In this document: piece after piece, positions 6,755 through 13,645 of the stretch
Layout of the letters: each line of letters opens with the position of its first letter
Position numbering within the stretch: the stretch's first letter is position 1
NCBI GenBank assembly: GCA_038232055.1
Contig: JBBSIN010000044.1
Coordinates: 1-20,317, forward strand
Source: JBBSIN01 sp038232055
GTDB lineage: Bacteria; Actinomycetota; Actinomycetes; JADGOV01
Direction: 5' to 3'
DNA: 20,317 nt
Notes under the pieces: model-generated
Seen by the model: the letters and a program-made list of their open reading frames with translations, nothing else
What the model was told of the DNA's origin: nothing
Database searches by the model: none
Position numbers and translations under genes: made by a program

Positions 6755-7950
6755 CGTTGGGAGAGCACCTCCGAGAACAGCGTCCCGAGCCGGCGTACGC
6801 CCTCGGGGATGTCGTCGTCCGCGACCCGACTGAACGAGAGCCGCATCTCGCCACTGCCGCGGCCGTCCGGGTAGAACGGCTTGCCCGGGACGTACGCCAC
6901 CCCGGCGGCCAGCGCCCGGTCGTAGAGCGCGACGAGATCGATGCCCGCTGGCGCGGTGACCCAGGAGAAGAAGCCGCCACGCGGGCGGGTCCAGCGGAAC
7001 CCGTCGGGAAGGTGGCGTTCGAGCGCCTCGAGCAGCAACCCGCAGCGGCGACCGTAGAGTTCGCGCGCCCGGGCGACCTGCTCGTCGAGCAGCCCGGCGC
7101 GGCCGTACTCCTCGAGCAGGCGCTGCCCCAGCGCTCCGGTGCACTGGTCGCTGTTCTGCTTCGCCATGACGAGCCGGCCGACGAGGTTCGCCGGCCCGGC
7201 GACCCAGCCCATGCGAAAGCCCGGGGTGAAGGTCTTCGAGAAGGTGCCCAGTTGGGCGCACACGTCCGGACCGAGCGCCCAGAGGCTGGGCCGCCGGTCG
7301 CCGTCGAAGCCGAGCTCCCGGTAGGCCACGTCCTCGAGCACCAGTAGCCCGTGCCGTCGAGCCACGTCGACCAGCGCGTGGCGCCGCTCCATCGCGAGAC
7401 TCACGCCGGCCGGGTTCTGATGGTCGGGCACCGTGTACAGCAGCTTGGCCGGCCGACGGGTGAGCAGCTCGTCGAGTGCCGTGACGTCGAGCCCGTCGCC
7501 GTCCGTCGGGACCGCGACGACATCGGCCTCATAGCTGCGAAACGCCATGATCGCCCCGAGGTAGGTCGGTCCCTCCACGAGTACGAGATCACCGGGGTCG
7601 AGCAGGCTCTTGGCAACCAGCTCGAGCCCCTCGATCCCGCCGCTGGTGACGATCAGCTCGGCGGAGCGCGGCCGGTGGCCCTCCATCTGCTGGAGGCGGT
7701 CGGCGAGCCAGTCGCGGAAGCTCGGGATGCCGGCCGTCGGCGCGTACTGAAGAGCGACGGGGTCGGTCGCGATCTTGTCGAAGATCGAGGCGAGCTCGGC
7801 GCCCGGGAACGTCGACGGGTCCGGGAACCCACCGGAGAGCGTGATGATGTCCGTCGCCCCGGACAGCGCCATGATGCGCGCAATCTCCTCGCCCACGTCG
7901 GCACGCGTGCGCTGCGCGAAGGCGGGATCCCACGTGGCGGTTCCGGTCAT
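6751..7950 (-). CDS. PLP-dependent aminotransferase, class I/II (2-aminoadipate transaminase-like)
   Basis: Fold-type I aminotransferase of 399 residues, similar in layout to LysN/2-aminoadipate transaminases and to the catalytic domain of MocR proteins, but with no DNA-binding domain. TSGGIEGL (102-109) binds the cofactor phosphate region. HQNPAG is at 177-182. D207 in LEDVAY contacts the pyridine nitrogen. K239 in GTFSKTFTPGFRMGW is the Schiff-base lysine. R370 in MRLSFS is the likely substrate carboxylate ligand. The start is ATG at 7950 after AAGGGAAG. It is the first gene of the left arm and is divergent from the Lrp-type regulator across a 95-bp shared promoter region. The amino-group donor and acceptor are unknown. 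Confidence 0.92.
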   Translation of the reverse strand: MTGTATWDPAFAQRTRADVGEEIARIMALSGATDIITLSGGFPDPSTFPGAELASIFDKIATDPVALQYAPTAGIPSFRDWLADRLQQMEGHRPRSAELIVTSGGIEGLELVAKSLLDPGDLVLVEGPTYLGAIMAFRSYEADVVAVPTDGDGLDVTALDELLTRRPAKLLYTVPDHQNPAGVSLAMERRHALVDVARRHGLLVLEDVAYRELGFDGDRRPSLWALGPDVCAQLGTFSKTFTPGFRMGWVAGPANLVGRLVMAKQNSDQCTGALGQRLLEEYGRAGLLDEQVARARELYGRRCGLLLEALERHLPDGFRWTRPRGGFFSWVTAPAGIDLVALYDRALAAGVAYVPGKPFYPDGRGSGEMRLSFSRVADDDIPEGVRRLGTLFSEVLSQR

Positions 7951-7978
7951 CGCGGTCTTCCCTTCGTCGGAGCCGCCT

Positions 7979-8014
7979 CGGTAGGTACGGATGCTACCCG
8001 TAGGTACCTTGACA
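7979..8014. promoter_or_regulatory. Divergent promoter region with repeated candidate operator
   Basis: The 95-bp gap between the aminotransferase and the Lrp-type regulator carries the direct repeat GTAGGTAC at 7981-7988 and 8000-8007. The imperfect palindrome TACGG-7 nt-CCGTA spans 7986-8002, and GGTACC lies at 8003-8008. TTGACA at 8009-8014 is a consensus -35 facing the regulator. A spacing of 17 leads to a poor -10 (TTGCCT, 8032-8037) and initiation close to the GTG at 8046. Lrp/AsnC proteins commonly control divergent neighbours from such gaps. The site assignment is inferred. Confidence 0.45.
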
Positions 8015-8045
8015 ACGTACAGCCGACAGTGTTGCCTTCCCCATC

Positions 8046-8615
8046 GTGACCGTAGGAACGGCCAACACCGGACCGAGCCTAGCGACTGCCAAGTCGCCGT
8101 CGGCGCTGGACGGCACTGACCTGGCGGTGCTCCGCGTCCTCGTCGAGGAGGCCCGGACGTCACAGCGTGGCCTCGCCCGCCGCATCGGCATGTCGCCGCC
8201 GGCAGTGGGTGAGCGGATCGCGCGGCTCGAGCGCATGGGCGTCATCCGCGGCTACCGCGCCGACGTCGACTACGGCGCGCTGGGAGCGCCGCTCATCGTC
8301 TTTCTCGGCGTCGTCGCCGTGCAGGGCCACGACCAGCGCAACCTCGTCCGCGACCTTGGGGGACTGCCGGAAGTGGAGAGTGTCGACGTCATCACCGGAC
8401 CGCTCGACCTGCTGGTCCGGCTGAGACTGCGCGACCACGCACATCTGCGCGAGACGCTCTTCGACCGGATCTGGCCACTGCACGGGGTGAACCGGACCGA
8501 AACCTTCATCAGTCTCGACAGCATGGAGCCCAAGGACTTCGGTACGTCGTTCCTCGCGGCCCTGCTCGGCTCCTCCCTCCCCACCGACGCCTCGAGCCGG
8601 ATCGACGAAAGGTGA
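8046..8615 (+). CDS. Lrp/AsnC family transcriptional regulator
   Basis: Regulator of 189 residues. It has an N-terminal AsnC-type helix-turn-helix (about 22-70, SQRGLARRIGMSPPAVGERI at 39-58) and a C-terminal RAM ligand-binding domain (about 82-158, with VDVITGPLDLLVRL at 113-126). The family senses amino acids and typically forms dimers to octamers. The start GTG at 8046 has no Shine-Dalgarno sequence, and a TTGACA lies 32 nt upstream, so a leaderless mRNA is possible. There is an unusual 20-residue N-terminal tail before the HTH. It heads the right arm, overlaps or abuts the ligase gene, and faces the aminotransferase. It probably controls both arms in response to the pathway substrate. Confidence 0.93.
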   Translation: MTVGTANTGPSLATAKSPSALDGTDLAVLRVLVEEARTSQRGLARRIGMSPPAVGERIARLERMGVIRGYRADVDYGALGAPLIVFLGVVAVQGHDQRNLVRDLGGLPEVESVDVITGPLDLLVRLRLRDHAHLRETLFDRIWPLHGVNRTETFISLDSMEPKDFGTSFLAALLGSSLPTDASSRIDER

Positions 8616-8620
8616 CCGAC

Positions 8621-10099
8621 ATGGCCGCGCAGGAGACCGGTACCGGGGTCTCCGGCTTCGTGGGAATGCACGCGCTGTTCACCGCCGAGCAGAAGGAGGC
8701 CGCCGAGCGGACCGCCGCGACCATCGAGGAGCTGGGCCTCCGGACCGTCCGGATCGTCCTCGTCGATCAGCACGGCATGCCGCGGACGAAGTGGCTGTCG
8801 ACGCGTGCCTTTTCCTCCGCGCTCCGCAACGGTGTGGACTTCTCCGGCGCCATCTACAGCCTCGACACCTCCAACGGCGTCTTCACCGCCGCCTTCGCCG
8901 AGGCGGGCGGGTTCGGTATCGAGGAGTTCACCGGATTTCCGGACATCGTCGCCGTACCGGACCCCACCACCTTTCGCGTGCTGCCCTGGGCCGACCGCAC
9001 CGGCTGGGTGATCTGCGACGCGTACTTCTCGAACGGTCGGCCGGTGCCGCTCGACGCGCGGCGGCTCCTCCAGGACCAGGTCGCCGCCGCGGCTGCGCTC
9101 GGGTACGAGCACGTCGCCGGCCTGGAGGTGGAGTTCTACATCGTGGCGCGGGAGCGCTCGACGATCGCCCTGGATGCGACGGGCTCGCCGGCGAAGGCTC
9201 CTGCCGTGACCGCCATCGAGCCGGGCTACCAGTTCCTCGGCGAGTACCGGCAGGCGTCGGTGGAACCCATCCTGACCCTTCTCCGCGACGCGCTGTGGGA
9301 CGTCGGCCTGCCGCCGCGCTCCATCGAGAACGAGTGGGGCCCTGGGCAAATCGAGATCACCTTCGAGCCGATGGCGGGCCTGGCGCCCGCGGACGCGATG
9401 GTGCTCTTCCGTACGGCGGCTAAGGAGCTCTGCCACGCCAGCGGGCTCCTCGCATCCTTCATGTCCTGGCCTGCGCTGCCGAACTTCTTCCCGAGCGGGT
9501 GGCACCTGCACCAGTCGCTGCGCGGACCGGGTGGCAACGCCTTCGCCAGCGCCGACGAGGTGCTCTCCCCCGTTGGCCGGTCCTATGCCGCAGGCGTGCT
9601 GGAGCAGGCGCAGGCGATGACGGTGCTGGGCACGCCCACGATCAACGGGCTGCGGCGGTTCCGGCCGTATTCGTTCGCCCCCGACCGGGTCTGCTGGGGA
9701 CTGGAGAACCGCGGGACGCTGGTGCGGGTGCAGGGCGCACCTGGCGACACCGGGAGCCACCTCGAGATCCGCAACGGCGAACCTGCCGCCAACCCCTACC
9801 TGTACATGGCGTCCACCTTGGCGGCCGGGCTCGACGGCGTACGACGTCAACTCCAGCCGCCGCCGTTGGTCGACAAGGACCCGTACACCGTCGACGTGCC
9901 GCTGCTGCCGAACACGATGGCCGAAGCGGTGACCGCGCTCGAGAAGAGCGACTTCTATCGGGAGGTATTCGGCGGCCGGTTCGTCGACTACCTGGCCATG
10001 ATGAAGCGAGCCGAGCTGGGCCGGTTCTCCGAGGCCGAGAAAAACGCCGACGAAGGCGTCACGGCCTGGGAGATGGACGAGTACTTCGAGGCGTATTAG
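8621..10099 (+). CDS. Glutamine synthetase family protein (probable gamma-glutamyl ligase)
   Basis: GS-fold ATP-dependent gamma-glutamyl ligase of 492 residues. The metal-site glutamates are E169/E171 (GLEVEFYI) and E238/E245 (NEWGPGQIEITFEP). WHLHQSL (294-300) carries the conserved histidine pair, NRGTLVRV is at 363-370, and EIRNGEPAANPYLYMA closes the active site. The N-terminal beta-grasp contains VDQHGMPRTKWLS (48-60) but no FDGSS loop, which in true glutamine synthetases includes the ammonium-binding Asp. The acceptor is therefore probably an amine or amino acid rather than ammonia, as in PuuA, GlnA3/GlnA4-type or FluG/NodGS proteins. I prefer ATG 8621, with AAAGG 8 nt upstream; GTG 8612 would overlap the regulator stop by 4 bp. 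It shares an operon with an amidohydrolase. Confidence 0.9.
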   Translation: MAAQETGTGVSGFVGMHALFTAEQKEAAERTAATIEELGLRTVRIVLVDQHGMPRTKWLSTRAFSSALRNGVDFSGAIYSLDTSNGVFTAAFAEAGGFGIEEFTGFPDIVAVPDPTTFRVLPWADRTGWVICDAYFSNGRPVPLDARRLLQDQVAAAAALGYEHVAGLEVEFYIVARERSTIALDATGSPAKAPAVTAIEPGYQFLGEYRQASVEPILTLLRDALWDVGLPPRSIENEWGPGQIEITFEPMAGLAPADAMVLFRTAAKELCHASGLLASFMSWPALPNFFPSGWHLHQSLRGPGGNAFASADEVLSPVGRSYAAGVLEQAQAMTVLGTPTINGLRRFRPYSFAPDRVCWGLENRGTLVRVQGAPGDTGSHLEIRNGEPAANPYLYMASTLAAGLDGVRRQLQPPPLVDKDPYTVDVPLLPNTMAEAVTALEKSDFYREVFGGRFVDYLAMMKRAELGRFSEAEKNADEGVTAWEMDEYFEAY

Positions 10100-10116
10100 G
10101 AGCCGTGCCAGCAGAC

Positions 10117-10503
10117 ATGGGATTTGTCCAGCACGTGGTGCTGTTCCGCTTCCCCGCGCCGCTCGGCGCCGAGGACGCGCGGGAGATGCGCGGCATGGTG
10201 GCCGCGTGGCCGGAGCAGATCGGCGGGTTCCGCCGGCTGCGCTTCGGAACGGACCTCAACGGTGGCGCGCGCAGCCGGGAGTACCAGTTCTTGCTGCTGA
10301 CCGAGCACGACGACGTACCGACCCTGCGTGCCTACCAGCAGCATCCGGTGCACCTCGCGTTCGCCGAGTGGGTCTTCTCTCGCGGCTGTGAGGTCATCGC
10401 GTTCGACTACCTGCTCGACGAAGAGAGCGTCCTCGGGCCCGAACCCGCGCCGTCGGGCCCTCGCACACCACTCCACAGCGCGGCACGACAGGAGGGTCCA
10501 TGA
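10117..10503 (+). CDS. Dabb (stress-responsive A/B barrel) domain protein
   Basis: Dimeric alpha-beta barrel protein of 128 residues. QHVVLFRFP at the N-terminus, GGARSREYQFLLL in the middle, AYQQHPVHLAFAEWV (72-86) and the final strand AFDYL match the Dabb family. The last 28 residues are Pro- and Gly-rich and probably disordered. Family members range from stress proteins to polyketide cyclases such as olivetolic acid cyclase, so a role in ring chemistry or substrate binding is possible but unproven. The start is ATG 10117; GTG 10105 is the alternative, and the only AGGAG (10099-10103) fits neither spacing well. The stop overlaps the permease start by 4 bp. Confidence 0.8.
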   Translation: MGFVQHVVLFRFPAPLGAEDAREMRGMVAAWPEQIGGFRRLRFGTDLNGGARSREYQFLLLTEHDDVPTLRAYQQHPVHLAFAEWVFSRGCEVIAFDYLLDEESVLGPEPAPSGPRTPLHSAARQEGP

Positions 10504-11984
10504 CCACCGTTCGACATGGCGGCGCTGTGCAGGCCAGCTCGCTGCCCGAGGACAGTCAGCTCGCCCGCGGGACGCTTCGCACGTGGGACGCGATCGCGAT
10601 TTCCGTCTCGGTGCTGGCGCCGGGCATGGCGATGCTGCTCAACGTTCCGGCCGTCGCGCTCACGGCGGGTGGCTCGACCCCCCTCGCGTTCCTGCTCGGC
10701 GGCATCGCTTGCCTCACACTGGCGTTCGTCGTCATCGGCTTCACCCGGCGGCTCGCCTCGGCGGGTTACGCCTATACCTACGCGAGCCGCAGCCTCGGCA
10801 AGGAGGCCGGCTTCATGGCCGGCTGGTTGTATGCGTTCGGACTGATCAGCTTCGTCCCGATGACGATGGCCGCGGTGGGTGCGCTCACCGCCGACCTGCT
10901 ACACCTGTCAGCCGGGTGGTGGTTCCCGTTCTTCCTCATCGGGATGGCGCTACTCGTCGTGCTGTCCATCATCAAGATCAAGGTGACCACCCGGATCCAG
11001 CTCGTCGTCGGGGCGTTCACCGTCGCGGTGATCGTCATCGTGAACCTGTTCGTGACGGCGAAGGGCGGCGTGAGCGGTCACACGCTGGCGCCGTTCACCT
11101 TCGGGCACACGGTGACCGGCGGCTTCAAGGGCGTCTTCTACGGGATCATCCTCGGCGTGACGTCCTACATCGGGTTCGAGACGGCCGCTGACTTCGGCGA
11201 GGAGACCGCCAACCCGCGCCGCTCGATCCCTATCGCGATCATCGCCGCCACTGCGTTCGCGCTCGTGTTCTACCTCTGGACGACGTACTCGACCGCCATT
11301 GGCTTCGGCGTCGACAACGGGGCGGACTGGGGGGCGGACGGCTTCGCCCTCAAGACGGTCGCCGCGAAGTTCGCCGGCGGACCGCTGCCTACGCTCATCG
11401 AGCTCGGCGCCCTGCTGGCGGCGTTCATCGTCTGCGTCGGTTGTGCCACAGCGGGCACGCGCACCCTGTTCGCGATGGGCCGCGAAGGGGTCCTGCCGAG
11501 CTACCTCGGTCACACGCATCCGACGTTCAAGACCCCGGCGAAGGCGACGTTCACGGTGGCCATCGCCGCCACGGCGGTCGCCGCTCTGGTCGGCTACGGC
11601 TTCCCCAACGACACGCTCGGCGCCGCGTTCACCGTCTACGCGCTCCTCGCGACGATCGGCACCCTCGCCGTGATCATCGTCTACATCATGCTCTGCCTCG
11701 GCGGCATCGTCTTCTTCCGACGCACCGAGCGCGGCTTCAACCCGATCGTGCACGGTGTCGTGCCGCTCATCGGCGCCGTGATCTTCGCCGCTGCCTGGTA
11801 CGGCTCGGTGGCGATCGGGTTGCCCCATCCGGTCAACATCTCGCCGTACGTCGCGTTGATCTGGGCGGTCGTCGGCATCGTCGTCCTGATCTACCTGAAG
11901 TCGGCACGGCCGGACAGCGTCGAGCGGATCGGGTCGATCCTCGGCGAGGAGGGTGGCGAGCGGGCGTCGGAGCTGGATGCCTGA
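10500..11984 (+). CDS. APC family amino acid/amine permease
   Basis: Integral membrane secondary transporter of 494 residues with about 12 predicted hydrophobic helices. The first begins near residue 31 (SVSVLAPGMAMLL), with the helix break usual for APC proteins. The family signature GFETAADFGEETANPRRSIP lies at about 225-244, between TM6 and TM7. The N-terminal 27 and C-terminal 30 residues are polar and cytoplasmic. The start is ATG 10500, preceded by GGAGGG and overlapping the Dabb stop. It probably imports the amino acid or amine that the gamma-glutamyl ligase uses. Specificity cannot be read from the sequence. The amidohydrolase gene follows after 12 nt. Confidence 0.94.
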   Translation: MTTVRHGGAVQASSLPEDSQLARGTLRTWDAIAISVSVLAPGMAMLLNVPAVALTAGGSTPLAFLLGGIACLTLAFVVIGFTRRLASAGYAYTYASRSLGKEAGFMAGWLYAFGLISFVPMTMAAVGALTADLLHLSAGWWFPFFLIGMALLVVLSIIKIKVTTRIQLVVGAFTVAVIVIVNLFVTAKGGVSGHTLAPFTFGHTVTGGFKGVFYGIILGVTSYIGFETAADFGEETANPRRSIPIAIIAATAFALVFYLWTTYSTAIGFGVDNGADWGADGFALKTVAAKFAGGPLPTLIELGALLAAFIVCVGCATAGTRTLFAMGREGVLPSYLGHTHPTFKTPAKATFTVAIAATAVAALVGYGFPNDTLGAAFTVYALLATIGTLAVIIVYIMLCLGGIVFFRRTERGFNPIVHGVVPLIGAVIFAAAWYGSVAIGLPHPVNISPYVALIWAVVGIVVLIYLKSARPDSVERIGSILGEEGGERASELDA

Positions 11985-11996
11985 CATCGAGTCGCG

Positions 11997-13112
11997 GTGA
12001 TCGACGACCACGTCCACCCGTTCCCGCTCGAGGCTGCACCGTTCGACCCGGCGGACCTGACGCTCGACGTCGCGGCCGAACCGGACGGACGCCGTGCGGA
12101 CGCTCCGTGGCGGGTGACGGTCGAGCTGCTCGCTGGCCGGCTTGCGCGGCTCCTCGGGTGTGACTCCGAGGAGCTGCCGTCGGCGCGAGACAAAGCGGCG
12201 AGGGACTGGACGGCGTACACCCGGCGTCTGCTCGACGACGCCGAGGTCGACGGGATGGTCATGGACCCGGCCTGGCACCGGGAGTCGGCCGGGTCGGTGT
12301 CGGCGTACGCCGATCTCGCCGGTCGCCCGGTCTGGGAGTTGCAACGGCTCGAGCCCGTCGTCGACGAGGCGATCGAAGCGGGCGCCGGCGCGGCCGAGAT
12401 CCTGGCGGCGGTCGACCAGGCGATGTCCGACGCTGCAGGCCGCGGCTGCGTCGGTTTCAAGACCGTCCTCGCCTACCGCACCGGCCTCGCCGTCGATCCC
12501 GGAGCCGAGCTTGCAGCGGCGGAGCGCTCGCTGGACTCGACAGGGCCGGTACGCAGGCGCGGCAAGGCCTTGCGCGACCTCGTGCTGCGGCGGACGCTCG
12601 GCAGGTGCGCGGAGCTGAGCCTGCCCATCCAGGTGCACACCGGGTTCGGCGACAGTGACATCGCGCCGCGAAACGCCGACCCGCTGCTGCTCGACGACGT
12701 TCTCCGCACGCCGGAGGGCCAAGCGGCGACCGTGGTGCTCATCCACGGCTCATGGCCGTGGCACGACGCCGTGGGCTACCTGGCGAGCGTGCACCGCAAC
12801 GTCTGGGCGGAGTTCTCGCTGGTGCAGCTGTTCTCGCCGGCGACGACCGCCGACCGGCTGCTGCGGCTGCTCGACGTCGCGCCGACCAACCGGCTCACCC
12901 TGGGCAGCGACGGGCACGGCTCGGTCGAGTCCATCTGGTACGGCTGCATCCTGCTGCGCGAGGCATGGACCCGCGTACGCGCCGACCTCGCAGCGCTCGG
13001 AGCCCGCCCCTCATGGTTGGCCGACGTGCAGCGCGCGATCTTCGACGACAACGCCCGACGGCTCTACGCCCTGCCGCAGGAGTCGGCTGGTGATCCCTTC
13101 CGCGACAGGTAA
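11997..13112 (+). CDS. Amidohydrolase (TIM-barrel, FluG/NodGS N-domain-like)
   Basis: Metal-dependent amidohydrolase-2 type protein of 371 residues. The metal ligands appear as H5-x-H7 (DDHVHP), H214 (QVHTGFGD), H250 (LIHGSWPW) and D305 (GSDGHG); K155 in GFKT lies on a barrel strand. This pattern matches the amidohydrolase half of FluG and NodGS proteins, where it is fused to a glutamine-synthetase domain. Here the GS-like ligase is a separate gene 1.9 kb upstream in the same operon. By inference it hydrolyses an amide or decarboxylates a pathway intermediate. The start is GTG 11997, 12 nt after the permease stop, with a weak ribosome site. The 3' end overlaps the convergent kptA gene by 49 bp. 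Confidence 0.87.
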   Translation: MIDDHVHPFPLEAAPFDPADLTLDVAAEPDGRRADAPWRVTVELLAGRLARLLGCDSEELPSARDKAARDWTAYTRRLLDDAEVDGMVMDPAWHRESAGSVSAYADLAGRPVWELQRLEPVVDEAIEAGAGAAEILAAVDQAMSDAAGRGCVGFKTVLAYRTGLAVDPGAELAAAERSLDSTGPVRRRGKALRDLVLRRTLGRCAELSLPIQVHTGFGDSDIAPRNADPLLLDDVLRTPEGQAATVVLIHGSWPWHDAVGYLASVHRNVWAEFSLVQLFSPATTADRLLRLLDVAPTNRLTLGSDGHGSVESIWYGCILLREAWTRVRADLAALGARPSWLADVQRAIFDDNARRLYALPQESAGDPFRDR

Positions 13113-13645
13113 CGCGGAGCCACGGCTTCGGTCAGCCACACACCGTTCGCCGCCAGGTAGAACGCGGCGCCGTCGCGCTGCATCGCGGCAGCGTCGACGT
13201 CGAGGACGACGGCCTTGCCGTGGCGGGCACCGACCGCCCTGGCCGTCTGCCGGTCCGGCGAGAGGTGCACGTGATGGCGGCTACCCCGGCGCAGTCCGTA
13301 CGCCAGGATCGAGGGCAGATGACGCACGGCTGTGCCGTGATAGAGCAGGGGCGGCGGCTCGACCGGCGCCAGGCCGAGGTCCACCTGCACCGAGTGTCCT
13401 TGGTTGGCGCGGATGCGATTCCCGGCGATCGCGTAGCGCTGCTTCGCATCGGCGGCGACGAGCTCGTCGAGCTCTCGTCGGGTCATCGGCACCCCGTGGC
13501 TCGAGAGAGCGTCGAGCAGGGCATCGACGCTGACCCAGCCCTGCGGGTCCAACACCAACCCGACCGACGCGGGGTCGTGGCGCAGGACATAGGCCAGCCG
13601 ACGGCTCGCCCGGGTCGCCGGGCGGTCTCGTCGGGGCGTGGCTAT
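13064..13645 (-). CDS. kptA: RNA 2'-phosphotransferase, Tpt1/KptA family, start codon unclear
   Basis: Transfers the 2'-phosphate of an RNA splice or repair junction to NAD+. The C-terminal ADP-ribosyl-transferase half has LYHGTAVRHLPSILAYGL, HVHLSPD and NGVWLTEAVAPRYL. The N-terminal half has SRRLAYVLRHDPASVGL followed by DPQGWVSVDALL, an excellent family match. The first usable TTG (13558) or GTG (13555) falls after the YVLRH motif, whose Arg belongs to the conserved active site. No ATG, GTG or TTG occurs upstream in this frame before a stop at 13727. I extend the gene to 13645, where ATA overlaps the hom stop (ATAG) behind GGTGGAGGG; ACG 13639 or CTG 13597 are alternatives. It may instead be a gene that has lost its start. 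The 3' end overlaps the amidohydrolase gene. Confidence 0.75.
   Translation of the reverse strand: MATPRRDRPATRASRRLAYVLRHDPASVGLVLDPQGWVSVDALLDALSSHGVPMTRRELDELVAADAKQRYAIAGNRIRANQGHSVQVDLGLAPVEPPPLLYHGTAVRHLPSILAYGLRRGSRHHVHLSPDRQTARAVGARHGKAVVLDVDAAAMQRDGAAFYLAANGVWLTEAVAPRYLSRKGSPADSCGRA

Noticed and set aside
6755..7261. Long N-terminal extension of the cupin protein
   Set aside because: It is out of phase within the aminotransferase gene, and ATG 6754 overlaps that gene's stop by 4 bp as in coupled operons.
8270..9850. Minus-strand frame of 526 codons opposite the regulator and GS-like gene
   Set aside because: It is a shadow of two genes with clear domains on the plus strand. The translation is Arg/Gly/Val-rich without motifs, as expected from GC-rich third positions.
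10950..12746. Minus-strand frame of 598 codons opposite the permease and amidohydrolase
   Set aside because: The translation is a low-complexity Asp/Arg/Gly-rich chain with no domain, antisense to two well-supported genes.
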